From Burkholderiales bacterium (GTDB lineage Bacteria > Pseudomonadota > Gammaproteobacteria > Burkholderiales > Burkholderiaceae_C), in the NCBI GenBank assembly GCA_017307855.1, contig JAFKGD010000009.1, forward strand, positions 186,001-250,000: a stretch of 64,000 bases of DNA, read 5' to 3'. The notes beneath the pieces were generated by a model. It ran no database searches. It saw nothing but the letters and a program-made list of their open reading frames with translations, and was not told the DNA's origin. Below are positions 8,784-17,364 of this stretch, one piece after another. The translations under genes and the position numbers were made by a program. How positions within the stretch are numbered: position 1 is the first letter of the stretch; each line of letters starts with the position of its first letter.

Positions 8784-9718
8784 ACCTTCACGATCAACTG
8801 CTGCGAACGCCACGAGCGCCCAGCCGCCTGCAAGACACGGACACCCGACTTTAGCGAGCGCAGCCACCATCGGTCGACCCGAGCCTGCACCACATCTACA
8901 CCCGCCCGGCGCGCATGCTCGAGCAGCTCTTTGACATAGGGCATGTAGACGAACTCGTCAACCACTTGGGGAACGTGATAGCGGCTGTGCAACAGGACGC
9001 GGCCGTTGCCCAGCAGGCGCAAACCATGGAAATGCCACGCCACCGCGCGCCCATAAGGAAAGCGGTTGGCATTCCAGGGTGCGAGAAGCCGGTCCGAAGG
9101 TTCGAGCTCGTGCACGAGGTCAGAGAATCGCCGTGGCCATTCATCGAGATACTTCTGATCGCCAAAGCGGCCGGGCTCAGGGTGGGCGTGGCACCATTCA
9201 ATGCACTGCTCGGCCCACCAGCTACGAACCGGCTCAGAGATGTCTCGCACGAATGTCACGAACTGGACGCAGTACTTGCCGCTGACCGCCGAATAGTCGT
9301 GCTCAGGGTCGTAGGCATGATCGGTTATCTGCACGGCCTTGCCCGAACGGGAAAATCCCTCAAGGAGCAAAGCCGGGTCATCTAGGAAATAGACGTCGGC
9401 ATCCACATAGGTCACGCGGTTCGCGTCCTCGCAGCGGTCGAACACGAGCTTCGGCGTGAGAGGAGTCAGCGTCCAACAATATTCGGCTCGGCTTCGCTTC
9501 GGACGGACGATATTCAGTCGCGGCTCGGCCACCTCGGCTTCCGCCAGCGCGATACAGCGCAAGCCTGGCAATTGCAACGACTCCAGGCGCGCCTGCACGG
9601 CGTCGTCCATACATAGCACCCACATCATGCTGTCGGCATGATGCCGCTGGAGCGATGCGTGCAACGCCAGCCCCTGTGGCAGGAAATGGCTGTCGAACAG
9701 CGTGACGAAGTGTTCCAA
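8780..9718 (-). CDS. Putative nucleotide-diphospho-sugar glycosyltransferase
   Basis: A 312-residue protein with the look of a GT8/GT77-like GT-A transferase: a N-terminal strand FVTLFDSHFLPQGLALHASL, the acidic DXD site in TYVDADVYFLDD near residue 120, and a conserved-looking GDQKYLDEWP motif about 70 residues later. The only start in the open frame with a usual initiation codon is TTG at 9718; no ATG is available before the core. It is the first gene after a 57-base gap and leads a chain of overlapping genes. It probably transfers a sugar to the growing glycan, with no clue to the donor. Confidence 0.75.
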   Translation of the reverse strand: MEHFVTLFDSHFLPQGLALHASLQRHHADSMMWVLCMDDAVQARLESLQLPGLRCIALAEAEVAEPRLNIVRPKRSRAEYCWTLTPLTPKLVFDRCEDANRVTYVDADVYFLDDPALLLEGFSRSGKAVQITDHAYDPEHDYSAVSGKYCVQFVTFVRDISEPVRSWWAEQCIEWCHAHPEPGRFGDQKYLDEWPRRFSDLVHELEPSDRLLAPWNANRFPYGRAVAWHFHGLRLLGNGRVLLHSRYHVPQVVDEFVYMPYVKELLEHARRAGVDVVQARVDRWWLRSLKSGVRVLQAAGRSWRSQQLIVKV

Positions 9719-9775
9719 GTTGATACTCGTGGCCAGCCTGAAGGCGCCCGAACGGCGATAGGCCGTCTATTGTGC

Positions 9776-10504
9776 CTATGCGCTGGCTGGTTTTTCGGCT
9801 AGGACAAGCTGATCTAGGAACAGATCCGGATTCTGCGGCAGCAGCGCGCTCGCCAACAGGCCCAGCAGCGAAAGCGGTGCCGCAAGGATTAGCGTCACCA
9901 GAACGTTGCGTGGCACTGAGCGCCCCGGAATGACCTTCCAGAGATAGGCAATCGCTAGCTGGAAGAACATCGATGCGTCGGCCATCAGCTTGTGTTGTTC
10001 GATCACACGGAAGCCGTTTCGCTCGAGAAGCGCGCGCAGGCCGAAGCTCGAGTACCGCGCGAAATCATACGGCTGCTCATGCTCGTCCCACACAAAGGGC
10101 ACGGTGAGCAGGAGCCGCCCGCCCGGCTGCATGACCCGGTAAATTTCGCTCAGAAAGTCGTCTGGCGTGAAGACATGCTCCAGCACTTGACTGCAAAGGA
10201 CGCATTCGAAGTCGGCATCCGGCACAGGGAAAGCAAGCCCGTCGTAGAAAACATCAGCCAAACCTCGCGCGCGCGTAGTCGGCGTATCGATGTCCAGGCC
10301 CACGTACTGTGCACCATGAAAGAGCTGCCGATAAGGCTGACTGCCACAGCCGACATCCAGCAGCTTGCCCCGCATGGAGCCGCCGAAGCGCTGCATGTGC
10401 CTCCAGAGCGTCAGACGCGCCAGAAAAAAGGGATTGACCAGCACGCCCAACCAGGTGGGCTGAAATTGCTCGTCGCGATAGCGCTGGCGCAAGGACTGCA
10501 TCAT
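9776..10504 (-). CDS. Class I SAM-dependent methyltransferase with C-terminal membrane segment
   Basis: A 242-residue protein. Motif I is LLDVGCGSQPY near residue 52, the acidic residue of motif II is in YVGLDID, and the later PGGRLLLTVPF strand is typical. A hydrophobic segment near residue 210 (VLVTLILAAPLSLLGLLASALL) suggests membrane attachment, which is uncommon for this fold and fits a lipid-linked substrate. I chose the ATG at 10504, 10 bases after the upstream stop. It may O-methylate a sugar of the surface glycan; this is inferred from location only. Confidence 0.8.
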   Translation of the reverse strand: MMQSLRQRYRDEQFQPTWLGVLVNPFFLARLTLWRHMQRFGGSMRGKLLDVGCGSQPYRQLFHGAQYVGLDIDTPTTRARGLADVFYDGLAFPVPDADFECVLCSQVLEHVFTPDDFLSEIYRVMQPGGRLLLTVPFVWDEHEQPYDFARYSSFGLRALLERNGFRVIEQHKLMADASMFFQLAIAYLWKVIPGRSVPRNVLVTLILAAPLSLLGLLASALLPQNPDLFLDQLVLAEKPASA

Positions 10505-10514
10505 GAGTGCAAAT

Positions 10515-11393
10515 TCAAGTCGAGAGATTGTAGTAACGCACCATCCGCTCAACAGGCCGAACGTGATTCCAGTGATCTCTCACACCGCTGCGCAGATTGC
10601 CGACCCAGCGGCGAGGTCCCCGCCGCAGCACGACAGGCTCGCGTATGCCTCGAAGGATGAGCTCACGCAGGGCCTGCGGCGCCAGGACATGCGCGGCGCC
10701 GAGCTCCAGGTCCGTATCCCAGCACGCGCCGACCGGATCGTAGGGCACTGTGCTGATGGCGTTCAGATGCGGATTGCTCGAATCCTGCAAGCGACTCTCT
10801 AGCGCCACGTGAACAGTCTCCAGCCCCTCGTGACGCGCGAAGAGAACGCCGCTACCGAAGCTGGAGTAGTAGAGCGATCTGTAGCGGCGGATGTTGTCTC
10901 GGAAATGATGCAGGAACCGACTGGACCATAACCCCCCATTGACAAGGATGCGCGCGCCGGCCGAACGGAATAGCGCGCACAACTCGGGGTTGACATCAAG
11001 GTAGTACACCAGCACGTCGCAGCCACCGGCGCGTGCACGGATGTCGGCCAGCAGGTCCATCAAGTGCTCGTACGAAAACCCGATACGCGCGAAGTGAGAC
11101 GAATGCGGAAGGATGTACACCGCTCCCTTTCGGTGCGCAGGCCCCGCCGATGGTGGAAGATAGAGATACGGCGAGCCCACCACACGCACGCGCGAAGGCT
11201 CCACCAGCCCGCGCATTGCGTCTGCGATCCGCTCCGACCACGCCCACAACTCGACCGGATCGTCATCAGCCTCGAACCGCGTCGGAACGTTCTGCCAGCC
11301 GTGCTGCACCGAATAAGGGAATACACCAAGATCGAGCAATCCAGCGTGCCGATAGAGCACGTGCTGGATGCCATAGAACTCGCTGCCGCGCAT
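10515..11393 (-). CDS. Uncharacterised surface-glycan protein, possibly a glycosyltransferase
   Basis: A 292-residue protein I do not recognise. It begins MRGSEFYGIQH at a clear ATG. There is no signal peptide and no long hydrophobic helix. Features that hint at a GT-B type fold are the VRVVGSPYLYLPP strand near residue 70, YILPHSSHF near 92 and the alternating strand/helix pattern. The tail is rich in Arg, Trp and Tyr. It lies between a flippase and a methyltransferase inside the polysaccharide run with short gaps on both sides (9 and 10 bases), so a role in building or modifying that glycan is likely. It could be one of the missing transferases. Confidence 0.65.
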   Translation of the reverse strand: MRGSEFYGIQHVLYRHAGLLDLGVFPYSVQHGWQNVPTRFEADDDPVELWAWSERIADAMRGLVEPSRVRVVGSPYLYLPPSAGPAHRKGAVYILPHSSHFARIGFSYEHLMDLLADIRARAGGCDVLVYYLDVNPELCALFRSAGARILVNGGLWSSRFLHHFRDNIRRYRSLYYSSFGSGVLFARHEGLETVHVALESRLQDSSNPHLNAISTVPYDPVGACWDTDLELGAAHVLAPQALRELILRGIREPVVLRRGPRRWVGNLRSGVRDHWNHVRPVERMVRYYNLST

Positions 11394-11402
11394 GCCGCCC
11401 GC

Positions 11403-12650
11403 TCAGGCTTGAACCGTGTTGGCGCGCAGTATGCGGTGGGCCAGCGCGACCGCGGCCAGCCCGCAAACAATGAATCCTGCGGCCTTGGCCGCCACTAACC
11501 CCATGCCCCCCCAAGCCACGTAGCCGAACCAACTCGCCACGCCGGCGGTCGCGGCACCGGCAATAGTCGCCGCCAGGATGAGCCGGGTACGGTTGAAGTA
11601 ATAGAGAAAAGGCGACGCTGAGTAGTACATAGAGAACGCGGCGATCGAGAAGCACAGCGGCACGCAAAACACTGCCGCATCGCGGTACTGCGGACCGAAG
11701 AAATGAACGATGAAAAACCGGCCGGTGACGCCGACTACCGTGGCCGAGAAGATGCCGAAGGCGTTGAGGGCGATCATGCCACCGAGAAAATGGTGTACCT
11801 CGCGCAAGCCGTCGCGCAACTGCTCGAACACCCGGGGCGAATACACCTTATTGGCGACATCGAGCAGGATGTACATCGGCGCCGCCACGGACAGTGCGAC
11901 ACCGTAGACGGCGAGGAACTCGACGGCATCGACCTTGGCCAACAACCAGCGATCGAAGCTTCCCGTGGCCAGTGACAAGAAGTTATGTGGCACTAGCGGT
12001 AGGCCGTACCAGAAAAGCGTGCGCACGGTCGCAGCCCTCGGACGCACCCAGGTCAGGCCCAGTCGCGCGCGCACCGGGCCCAGGCACGCCAGCGTCGCCA
12101 ACGCCAGTCCAGCGACGTGACCCAGCACCAGTCGGTCGAGGTCGAGCGTTTGGTTTCCGATGAACATCAGGACCAGCACCGCCTGGATGCCAAACTGCGC
12201 CAACGCCAGACCCAACAGGTAGCCGTAGCGCTTGAGGAGCGTGGCATAGGCCTGGAAATACCCGATGACGTAGGTCATCAAGGCTGCGGCCACCATGGCC
12301 GCGACCAGCATCGGCGGCTGCGATTGCATGTGACTGTTGAGCCAGAGCGCGGCGAGGGCCACCACCGGCAAGGACCCCGTCGCCGCGGTCAGCATGGAGG
12401 CGTTGATGCTCGGCGCCTCCTGCGGATGGATGAAAGCGTTGGAGATGTAGCCGACCGACGAAAATCCGGCGATGGCGTTGAGCATGCCGCACAGTGTTTG
12501 GTACGCCACGTAGCTGCCGTACTCGGCAGTCGTGACGTGCGCCGTGATCAGCGGTGCGAGGACCAGCCCCACGAGCGGCGGTACCGCCGCAGAGGCCAGT
12601 AGCAGCAGATACGGAAACTTCCCCTCAATGATGGAAGTTGGAAATCTCAT
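11403..12650 (-). CDS. Wzx-like lipid-linked oligosaccharide flippase
   Basis: A 415-residue integral membrane protein with about 12 hydrophobic helices spread over its whole length and small loops, as in the MOP/polysaccharide exporter superfamily. The first helix starts with PYLLLLASAAVPPLVGLVLA. An Arg/Asp pair in a mid-protein helix (GSFDRWLLAK) is typical of the family. It would move the undecaprenyl-diphosphate-linked repeat across the inner membrane. I chose the ATG at 12650, which overlaps the upstream gene by 26 bases; a longer frame reaches 12701. No Wzy-like polymerase is found near it. Confidence 0.87.
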   Translation of the reverse strand: MRFPTSIIEGKFPYLLLLASAAVPPLVGLVLAPLITAHVTTAEYGSYVAYQTLCGMLNAIAGFSSVGYISNAFIHPQEAPSINASMLTAATGSLPVVALAALWLNSHMQSQPPMLVAAMVAAALMTYVIGYFQAYATLLKRYGYLLGLALAQFGIQAVLVLMFIGNQTLDLDRLVLGHVAGLALATLACLGPVRARLGLTWVRPRAATVRTLFWYGLPLVPHNFLSLATGSFDRWLLAKVDAVEFLAVYGVALSVAAPMYILLDVANKVYSPRVFEQLRDGLREVHHFLGGMIALNAFGIFSATVVGVTGRFFIVHFFGPQYRDAAVFCVPLCFSIAAFSMYYSASPFLYYFNRTRLILAATIAGAATAGVASWFGYVAWGGMGLVAAKAAGFIVCGLAAVALAHRILRANTVQA

Positions 12651-13296
12651 GGTATGCCGCGGGCGTGATCGTCCTGAAGGTATTGTCAGGCGCGGTTCCA
12701 TACACTACAACATCCTTGATCTCGCCAGCATCGAGCAACTTGCTGCCATTGCTCATGACCACATTGCCACGAATGATTGTCCGCCCCAGGACCGATGCAT
12801 TGGGCAGCATGGTGAGATTCCCGTCCACTACCGGGTAGATATTGCGGCTGTTGCCGACGGTGCAATTGGTGCTAAACGAGAACGAGGCCTGCGGTGTGAA
12901 CTCGCCGCGGCCGATGACAGCGCCGCACGGGTGATCGCAGAAGGTCATCAGTGGCACCTCGACTTCGTAGAGTAGATTGCAGCCCCCGCCCGACACGTTG
13001 AGGAAGAACAAAAGGTCAGCGCAATGGCGATCGCGTGCGGCCCAGGCCCTACGCGCCAGCTCGTACAGCAACAGTGTGGTGTGTCCCAGGTGGCCAGCTC
13101 GCAGCGGCGTGCCTGCCTCGTCGGCAGCGTAGTACTTGTTGCGGATGGTGGCGAAGCGCGCCTGGGTGCGCTCGAGCGCAGCACCCCAATAGGGCGCAAT
13201 GTCCTCGAACGCCAGGCCCACCGTGGCCAGGCGTGCAATCAGGAAGCGCCGGAAGCGCCCGTCGTCGGGATGCAGATAGATTGGTAGTGCAGCCAT
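12625..13296 (-). CDS. Left-handed beta-helix (hexapeptide) acyltransferase-like protein
   Basis: A 223-residue protein. The N-terminal two thirds are alpha-rich and charged; from about residue 130 there is a run of imperfect hexapeptide-like steps (for example NASVLG, RTIIRG, NVVMSNG) resembling serine acetyltransferase-type left-handed helices. The ATG at 13296 lies 2 bases after the pseI stop; a TTG at 13302 overlapping that stop is the alternative. Its position just after pseI suggests N- or O-acylation of pseudaminic acid. It could also supply the acetyltransferase step missing from the amino-dideoxyhexose pathway at 21981-23445. Substrate not known. Confidence 0.68.
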   Translation of the reverse strand: MAALPIYLHPDDGRFRRFLIARLATVGLAFEDIAPYWGAALERTQARFATIRNKYYAADEAGTPLRAGHLGHTTLLLYELARRAWAARDRHCADLLFFLNVSGGGCNLLYEVEVPLMTFCDHPCGAVIGRGEFTPQASFSFSTNCTVGNSRNIYPVVDGNLTMLPNASVLGRTIIRGNVVMSNGSKLLDAGEIKDVVVYGTAPDNTFRTITPAAYHEISNFHH

Positions 13297-13298
13297 CG

Positions 13299-14360
13299 TC
13301 AATCAACTAGATCCCAGCTGACAGCAGTGCCCTTGGTCACGGCGCGGCGTACCCGCCGGCCCAGCAGTTGGTCGAAGTGCCGCGGCGCCAGTCCCTTGCC
13401 GGGCCGTACGATGCGCAGATTGGTGGTGTCGAACATGTCACCGGCCTGCATGTCTGCGCCCACGTAAAGCGAGCGGCGGTAGGCGAGCGACTTTTTCTCG
13501 GCTTCTGTCGGACCATAGTGGATCGAACCCAGGCCATCCCAGGCGCGACGCGTCTCCTCGACCAACAGGCGCAGTTCGGCGGGCTCCAGAGAGAAGCTGG
13601 AGTCGACGCCGCCGTCGGCCCGATTGAGCGTGAAATGCTTCTCGACCACACAAGCCCCCATGGCGACAGCTGCCACGGCCACGCCCACGCCCATGGTGTG
13701 ATCGCTCAGCCCCACGGCCACGTCGAACAACTGTCGCATGTGCGGAATTGTGCGCACATGCGTGGTGGAGGGAGAGGCCGGGTAGGTGCTGGTGCACTTG
13801 AGCAGCACCAGATCGCGGCAGCCGGCCGCTCGCGCGGTGGCCACAGCCTCCTCCAACTCGCCCAGCGTGGCCATACCGGTCGACATGATCAGCGGCTTGC
13901 CGGTGGACGCCGCCTTGCGGATGAGGGGCAGATGGGTGTTTTCGAACGACGCGATCTTGAACGCCGGCGCGTCGAGCGACTGCAGGAAGTCAACGGCTTC
14001 CTCGTCGAACGGCGAGCTGAAGCACACCAGGCCACGATCACGCGCGCGCCGAAAGATCGGGGCATGCCACTCGCGCGGCGTGTGTGCTTGCTGGTAGAGG
14101 TTGTGCAGGCTGCGGCCGGCCCAGAGATTGTCAGGGTCGCTGACGAAAAACTCTCCATGCCTGACGTCGAGCGTGATGCTGTCGGCGGTGTAGGTCTGAA
14201 GCTTGATGGCGTGCGCGCCGGCATCGGCCGCGGCATCGACGATAGCAAGCGCGCGCTCTAGCGACTGGTTGTGGTTGCCCGACATCTCCGCGATGACGAA
14301 AGGCGGGTGCGCCGGGCCTACCGGCACGCCGCCGATCTCGAAATTGGGGTTGGACAGCAT
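13299..14360 (-). CDS. pseI: Pseudaminic acid synthase
   Basis: A 353-residue NeuB-family synthase that condenses phosphoenolpyruvate with 2,4-diacetamido-2,4,6-trideoxy-L-altrose to give pseudaminic acid. The N-terminal barrel has FVIAEMSGNHNQSLERA and AIKLQTYTADSITLD, a pattern that fits PseI better than NeuB or LegI. CTSTYPAS, LSDHTMG and VVEKHFTL are the later active-site segments. The C-terminal 60 residues form the SAF (antifreeze-like) domain with RRSLYVGADMQAGD. Start at the ATG 14360. It belongs with pseB, pseC, pseF and pseG located 4.7-7.6 kb upstream on the same strand. Confidence 0.94.
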   Translation of the reverse strand: MLSNPNFEIGGVPVGPAHPPFVIAEMSGNHNQSLERALAIVDAAADAGAHAIKLQTYTADSITLDVRHGEFFVSDPDNLWAGRSLHNLYQQAHTPREWHAPIFRRARDRGLVCFSSPFDEEAVDFLQSLDAPAFKIASFENTHLPLIRKAASTGKPLIMSTGMATLGELEEAVATARAAGCRDLVLLKCTSTYPASPSTTHVRTIPHMRQLFDVAVGLSDHTMGVGVAVAAVAMGACVVEKHFTLNRADGGVDSSFSLEPAELRLLVEETRRAWDGLGSIHYGPTEAEKKSLAYRRSLYVGADMQAGDMFDTTNLRIVRPGKGLAPRHFDQLLGRRVRRAVTKGTAVSWDLVD

Positions 14361-14391
14361 GGTGGGTTCCTGCCTCTCTGGGGTGCCGGCC

Positions 14392-15681
14392 TCAGCAGCG
14401 CAGCATATTCAGCAGCACGTAGATTTCCGGGTCGTAGCGATCGGGCACGCGCTCATAGTCAAGGAACAGCGCCGCATCAGCGATATTGATGGAAATGTGC
14501 CCGATGAGGACGAGCGCCGCCAGCGTGGGCGACATGACGATGCGAAGGTAGGGCTGATCCATCGCCATGGCCGGGTCGACGTCCTCGACCTCGGGCGTGC
14601 GCAGGTCGATGCAATAGCGCTCGTTGCGGCCATCGATGTCGAGGTACACGTTCCACTCGGGGAAGGACTTGCGGCGCTGTTGATCTTGCCAGAGGCGCTG
14701 TCGTGCATAGCGCACTAGGCGAGAAAACGAGACGGCCGGGCTGAGCTCGAAACCTTCGTGGTCATAACTCTTCTCCTGCAAATGCGCGGCCACGTAGGCC
14801 TCTCGATCGTCTGCGGTCAGCTCTTCGTAAGGGGCATCGGGCGAACGAGCGCCGGTCTCGAAATCAAAGGATTGCCCGGGGTTGAGCAGTAGCAGTTCAG
14901 AACGACCCGGAATGTCCTCGAAATGCTCCCGCACCACGCCCGGCGCAGGTGGATGCGAGACATGACGATTAAGGTGCGATCGCGAGCCGGCAATGACGTA
15001 CTGGTCCGCGAACGGCATGACCCAGCGCGGCGCGATCTCGCGCGCCACGCGCCCAAAAGAGGCCAGGCGCGACTGCAGGATCTGCTGCGCACGCTCGGCC
15101 TTCTGTGCCTCGCTGAGATTGAGATAGCAGGCCGGATAGCCGGAGCCGCCCGAATACGGCAGCAGCGCCACGTCGACTTGATAGTGCTGCTTGATGTAGG
15201 CGATGCCGTCGGGGTAGGGCTGACAGTCGTTGGCGTTGTAGACAGTGGTGCCGCCCCAGTTCATGACCAGGGCCGAATCCACCGCATAGGCCATCTCGTT
15301 GGCGGGATCTGCCTCGACGATGTCGACCAGCAGGTCATCGGCGATACGCACCGGTTCACGCGGCTTGACCTTATGCACTTTGGCAAAACGGAATCCGTGC
15401 ATCTGCAGGAAGCGCTCGACGAAATTGGGGGTGCGGTCGGCGATGATCAACTCGGCATCGCGATTGAGATACCGGATGGTGCCTGCCGAACAATGATCTT
15501 CGTGAATGTGCGAGATGAAGATGTAGTCCAGACGCCCCACATCCTCGATGCTGTTTTTCATCGGCGGATAGTGGTACCAAGCACCATGGAATATGCCGTC
15601 GTCCAGCCATGGGTCGGTCAGCATGCGCTTGCCTCCCTGTTCGATGATGGCGGTGGCTCCGCCGAGATTGAGTATCCGCAT
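14392..15681 (-). CDS. MBL-fold protein, resembles the catalytic part of CMP-Neu5Ac hydroxylase
   Basis: A 429-residue protein. After a first strand MRILNLGGATAIIEQGG it has DPWLDDGIF and the metallo-beta-lactamase metal motif SHIHEDHC near residue 57 (HxHxDH). Later segments include NANDCQPY near 150 and LLPYSGGSGYPACY near 175. The overall plan resembles the non-Rieske portion of CMP-N-acetylneuraminate hydroxylase and UlaG-like hydrolases, but no Rieske CxH...CxxH pair is visible. It sits directly upstream of pseI, between it and a methyltransferase. A role in hydroxylating or otherwise modifying an acyl group of pseudaminic acid, or a hydrolase role, is inference. Confidence 0.75.
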   Translation of the reverse strand: MRILNLGGATAIIEQGGKRMLTDPWLDDGIFHGAWYHYPPMKNSIEDVGRLDYIFISHIHEDHCSAGTIRYLNRDAELIIADRTPNFVERFLQMHGFRFAKVHKVKPREPVRIADDLLVDIVEADPANEMAYAVDSALVMNWGGTTVYNANDCQPYPDGIAYIKQHYQVDVALLPYSGGSGYPACYLNLSEAQKAERAQQILQSRLASFGRVAREIAPRWVMPFADQYVIAGSRSHLNRHVSHPPAPGVVREHFEDIPGRSELLLLNPGQSFDFETGARSPDAPYEELTADDREAYVAAHLQEKSYDHEGFELSPAVSFSRLVRYARQRLWQDQQRRKSFPEWNVYLDIDGRNERYCIDLRTPEVEDVDPAMAMDQPYLRIVMSPTLAALVLIGHISINIADAALFLDYERVPDRYDPEIYVLLNMLRC

Positions 15682-15687
15682 CGCGTC

Positions 15688-16578
15688 TCAGTCCTTGGTG
15701 GCGAACACCGTCAGGATCCGTCCGACGCCGAGTTCGCCCAGCGTGCGATACAGGTCCGCCAGCAACTGCTGGCGCCCCTGGCGGACCAGCGCCATCTCAA
15801 AGTTCATGCGCTTCTCGTGGCATTGGCGGCCGAGCGAGCCATTGCCAATGTAGTTGTCGCCGAAGAGCAGGAACATCTCGATCGGGAATGAGCATTCGGT
15901 ATGGCGGGCCGTGAAGCCGCAGCCACCTAATAGCGTCGTGAGGCTGTCGCGATCGAAGTAGCTCAGGTGAGCCGGAGGAGCCACCCACCAGTCGGGCAGG
16001 CCAAGTTCGGCGGTCGCGGTCTGCTGCAGCGCATTGAAATCGTTGGGCACGGCACACACGATCACCCCACCCGGCCGCATGGTCTGGCCGAGCCGGCGCA
16101 GCGCGTGCTCAGGGTCGCGCAGATGCTCAAGCACGTTCTGCAGCAGCACCACGTCGTAGTCGCCTTCAGAAGACAGGTCGAGGTTGTCGATGTTGCCGAC
16201 CTGCACTTGCAAGCCCTTCCTTTGCCCGTATGCCACCGCCTCGGGCGACGGGTCAACGCCACGGCACTCGGCGCCTTTGCCGCGCAGGAACTGCAAAGTG
16301 AGGCCCCAACCACAGCCGAAGTCGAACACGCGCCGGCCGGCGACGGGGCCACCCAGCAGCCGTTCGACCGTGGCCAGCAACATCTCACGCTGTACGCGGT
16401 GGTAGTCGGCGTCACGCTCCTGCACTTCGAGTGACGAGTTGTTGAAGTTCTTGTAGTCCCCCGAATAGAACTCGCGCGCGTAGAACTCGCGCACTTCCTC
16501 GTCGGAAGGCAGTGGAGAAACCTGCAGAAACCCGTACTTTGCGTCACGGATCAGTTGATAGGACTGTTTGTCAGCCAT
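15688..16578 (-). CDS. Class I SAM-dependent methyltransferase
   Basis: A 296-residue enzyme. An N-terminal region of about 80 residues (EFYAREFYSGDYKNF) of the kind found in sugar C- or O-methyltransferases precedes motif I VFDFGCGWGLTL near residue 84. The acidic residue follows in CRGVDPS and the QNVLEHLRDPEHALRR segment is typical of the fold. Start at the ATG 16578; the stop lies 6 bases before the MBL-fold gene. It follows a 96-base gap after the wbqC-like gene, the widest within the Pse block, so a secondary promoter may lie there. A pseudaminic acid derivative is the likely substrate, by position only. Confidence 0.85.
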   Translation of the reverse strand: MADKQSYQLIRDAKYGFLQVSPLPSDEEVREFYAREFYSGDYKNFNNSSLEVQERDADYHRVQREMLLATVERLLGGPVAGRRVFDFGCGWGLTLQFLRGKGAECRGVDPSPEAVAYGQRKGLQVQVGNIDNLDLSSEGDYDVVLLQNVLEHLRDPEHALRRLGQTMRPGGVIVCAVPNDFNALQQTATAELGLPDWWVAPPAHLSYFDRDSLTTLLGGCGFTARHTECSFPIEMFLLFGDNYIGNGSLGRQCHEKRMNFEMALVRQGRQQLLADLYRTLGELGVGRILTVFATKD

Positions 16579-16674
16579 GGCGTCACGCGCCCCCTTGCAT
16601 CGGATACATCTTCGTTCTCTGCCGGTCCCACCGGCAATCGCACAGCATACCTTGCGGTCGCACCTGGACTTTGC

Positions 16675-17364
16675 TCACGCGCAACGAATATAGTCGGCGG
16701 TACCCGACCAACCAAGATTGGCCACTACATCGAGGACCGATAGGTGGCTGATGAACTCCGCGACGCCCTTCTGCGGGTAGGCCCGTACCGGGTAGTCCTG
16801 GAACGACAACGCCACGTCGGCCGATTCGAACGCGCCATCTTCCGCGAGGTACTCGGCCGAGCCCACCGGGCTGAGGTACCGGTCACAGTCGAGATGACGG
16901 CACAGTCCCACAAGGCGCTGGCTGCGGGGCCCGGCGACCGGCAGTTCGCTGGCCCGGTGGAATTGCGCCGACAGGCCCAGTTGCGACGCGACGCGGCGGA
17001 TCAGGGACATGTTGAGATCGGCAAGGCGTGCCCAAGGCGTCTGCAGGATGTCGCGGGCCAGCCTCAGTATGTCGTCGCGGAACGGATGCCGCGCATAAGC
17101 GTTTTCAAGCAGAGTGAGTTGCTTTCTGCGCCAGGGCTGGGTGTCGTCCACGCTTATGGAATGGATCGGGTCGGCCAAGCTGCCGTGGCGCACCGGCACA
17201 ATGAGCCACTGCACACGCCCACCGAGCAGCACCCGGTTGCGGCTTTGCCAAGATTGCTTCTCAAACTGCACGTCGTCGAGGAACACGAAATGATCGACTT
17301 CGGCAATCAGGTTGAAGTAACCGGCCCACGGCATGTAGGTAGGCTGCATGATGGCGCACTTCAT
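16675..17364 (-). CDS. WbqC-family protein
   Basis: A 229-residue protein of the WbqC-like family, recognised from MKCAIMQPTYMPWAGYFNLI at the start, FLDDVQFEKQSWQSRNR near residue 30 and WLIVPV near 54. Proteins of this family recur in O-antigen and sialic-acid-like gene clusters, but their chemistry is not settled; some are thought to modify amino sugars. The ATG at 17364 overlaps the upstream GNAT gene stop as ATGA. Because it lies between the pseB-C-F-G-H block and pseI it probably acts on a pseudaminic acid intermediate or decoration. Confidence 0.85.
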   Translation of the reverse strand: MKCAIMQPTYMPWAGYFNLIAEVDHFVFLDDVQFEKQSWQSRNRVLLGGRVQWLIVPVRHGSLADPIHSISVDDTQPWRRKQLTLLENAYARHPFRDDILRLARDILQTPWARLADLNMSLIRRVASQLGLSAQFHRASELPVAGPRSQRLVGLCRHLDCDRYLSPVGSAEYLAEDGAFESADVALSFQDYPVRAYPQKGVAEFISHLSVLDVVANLGWSGTADYIRCA

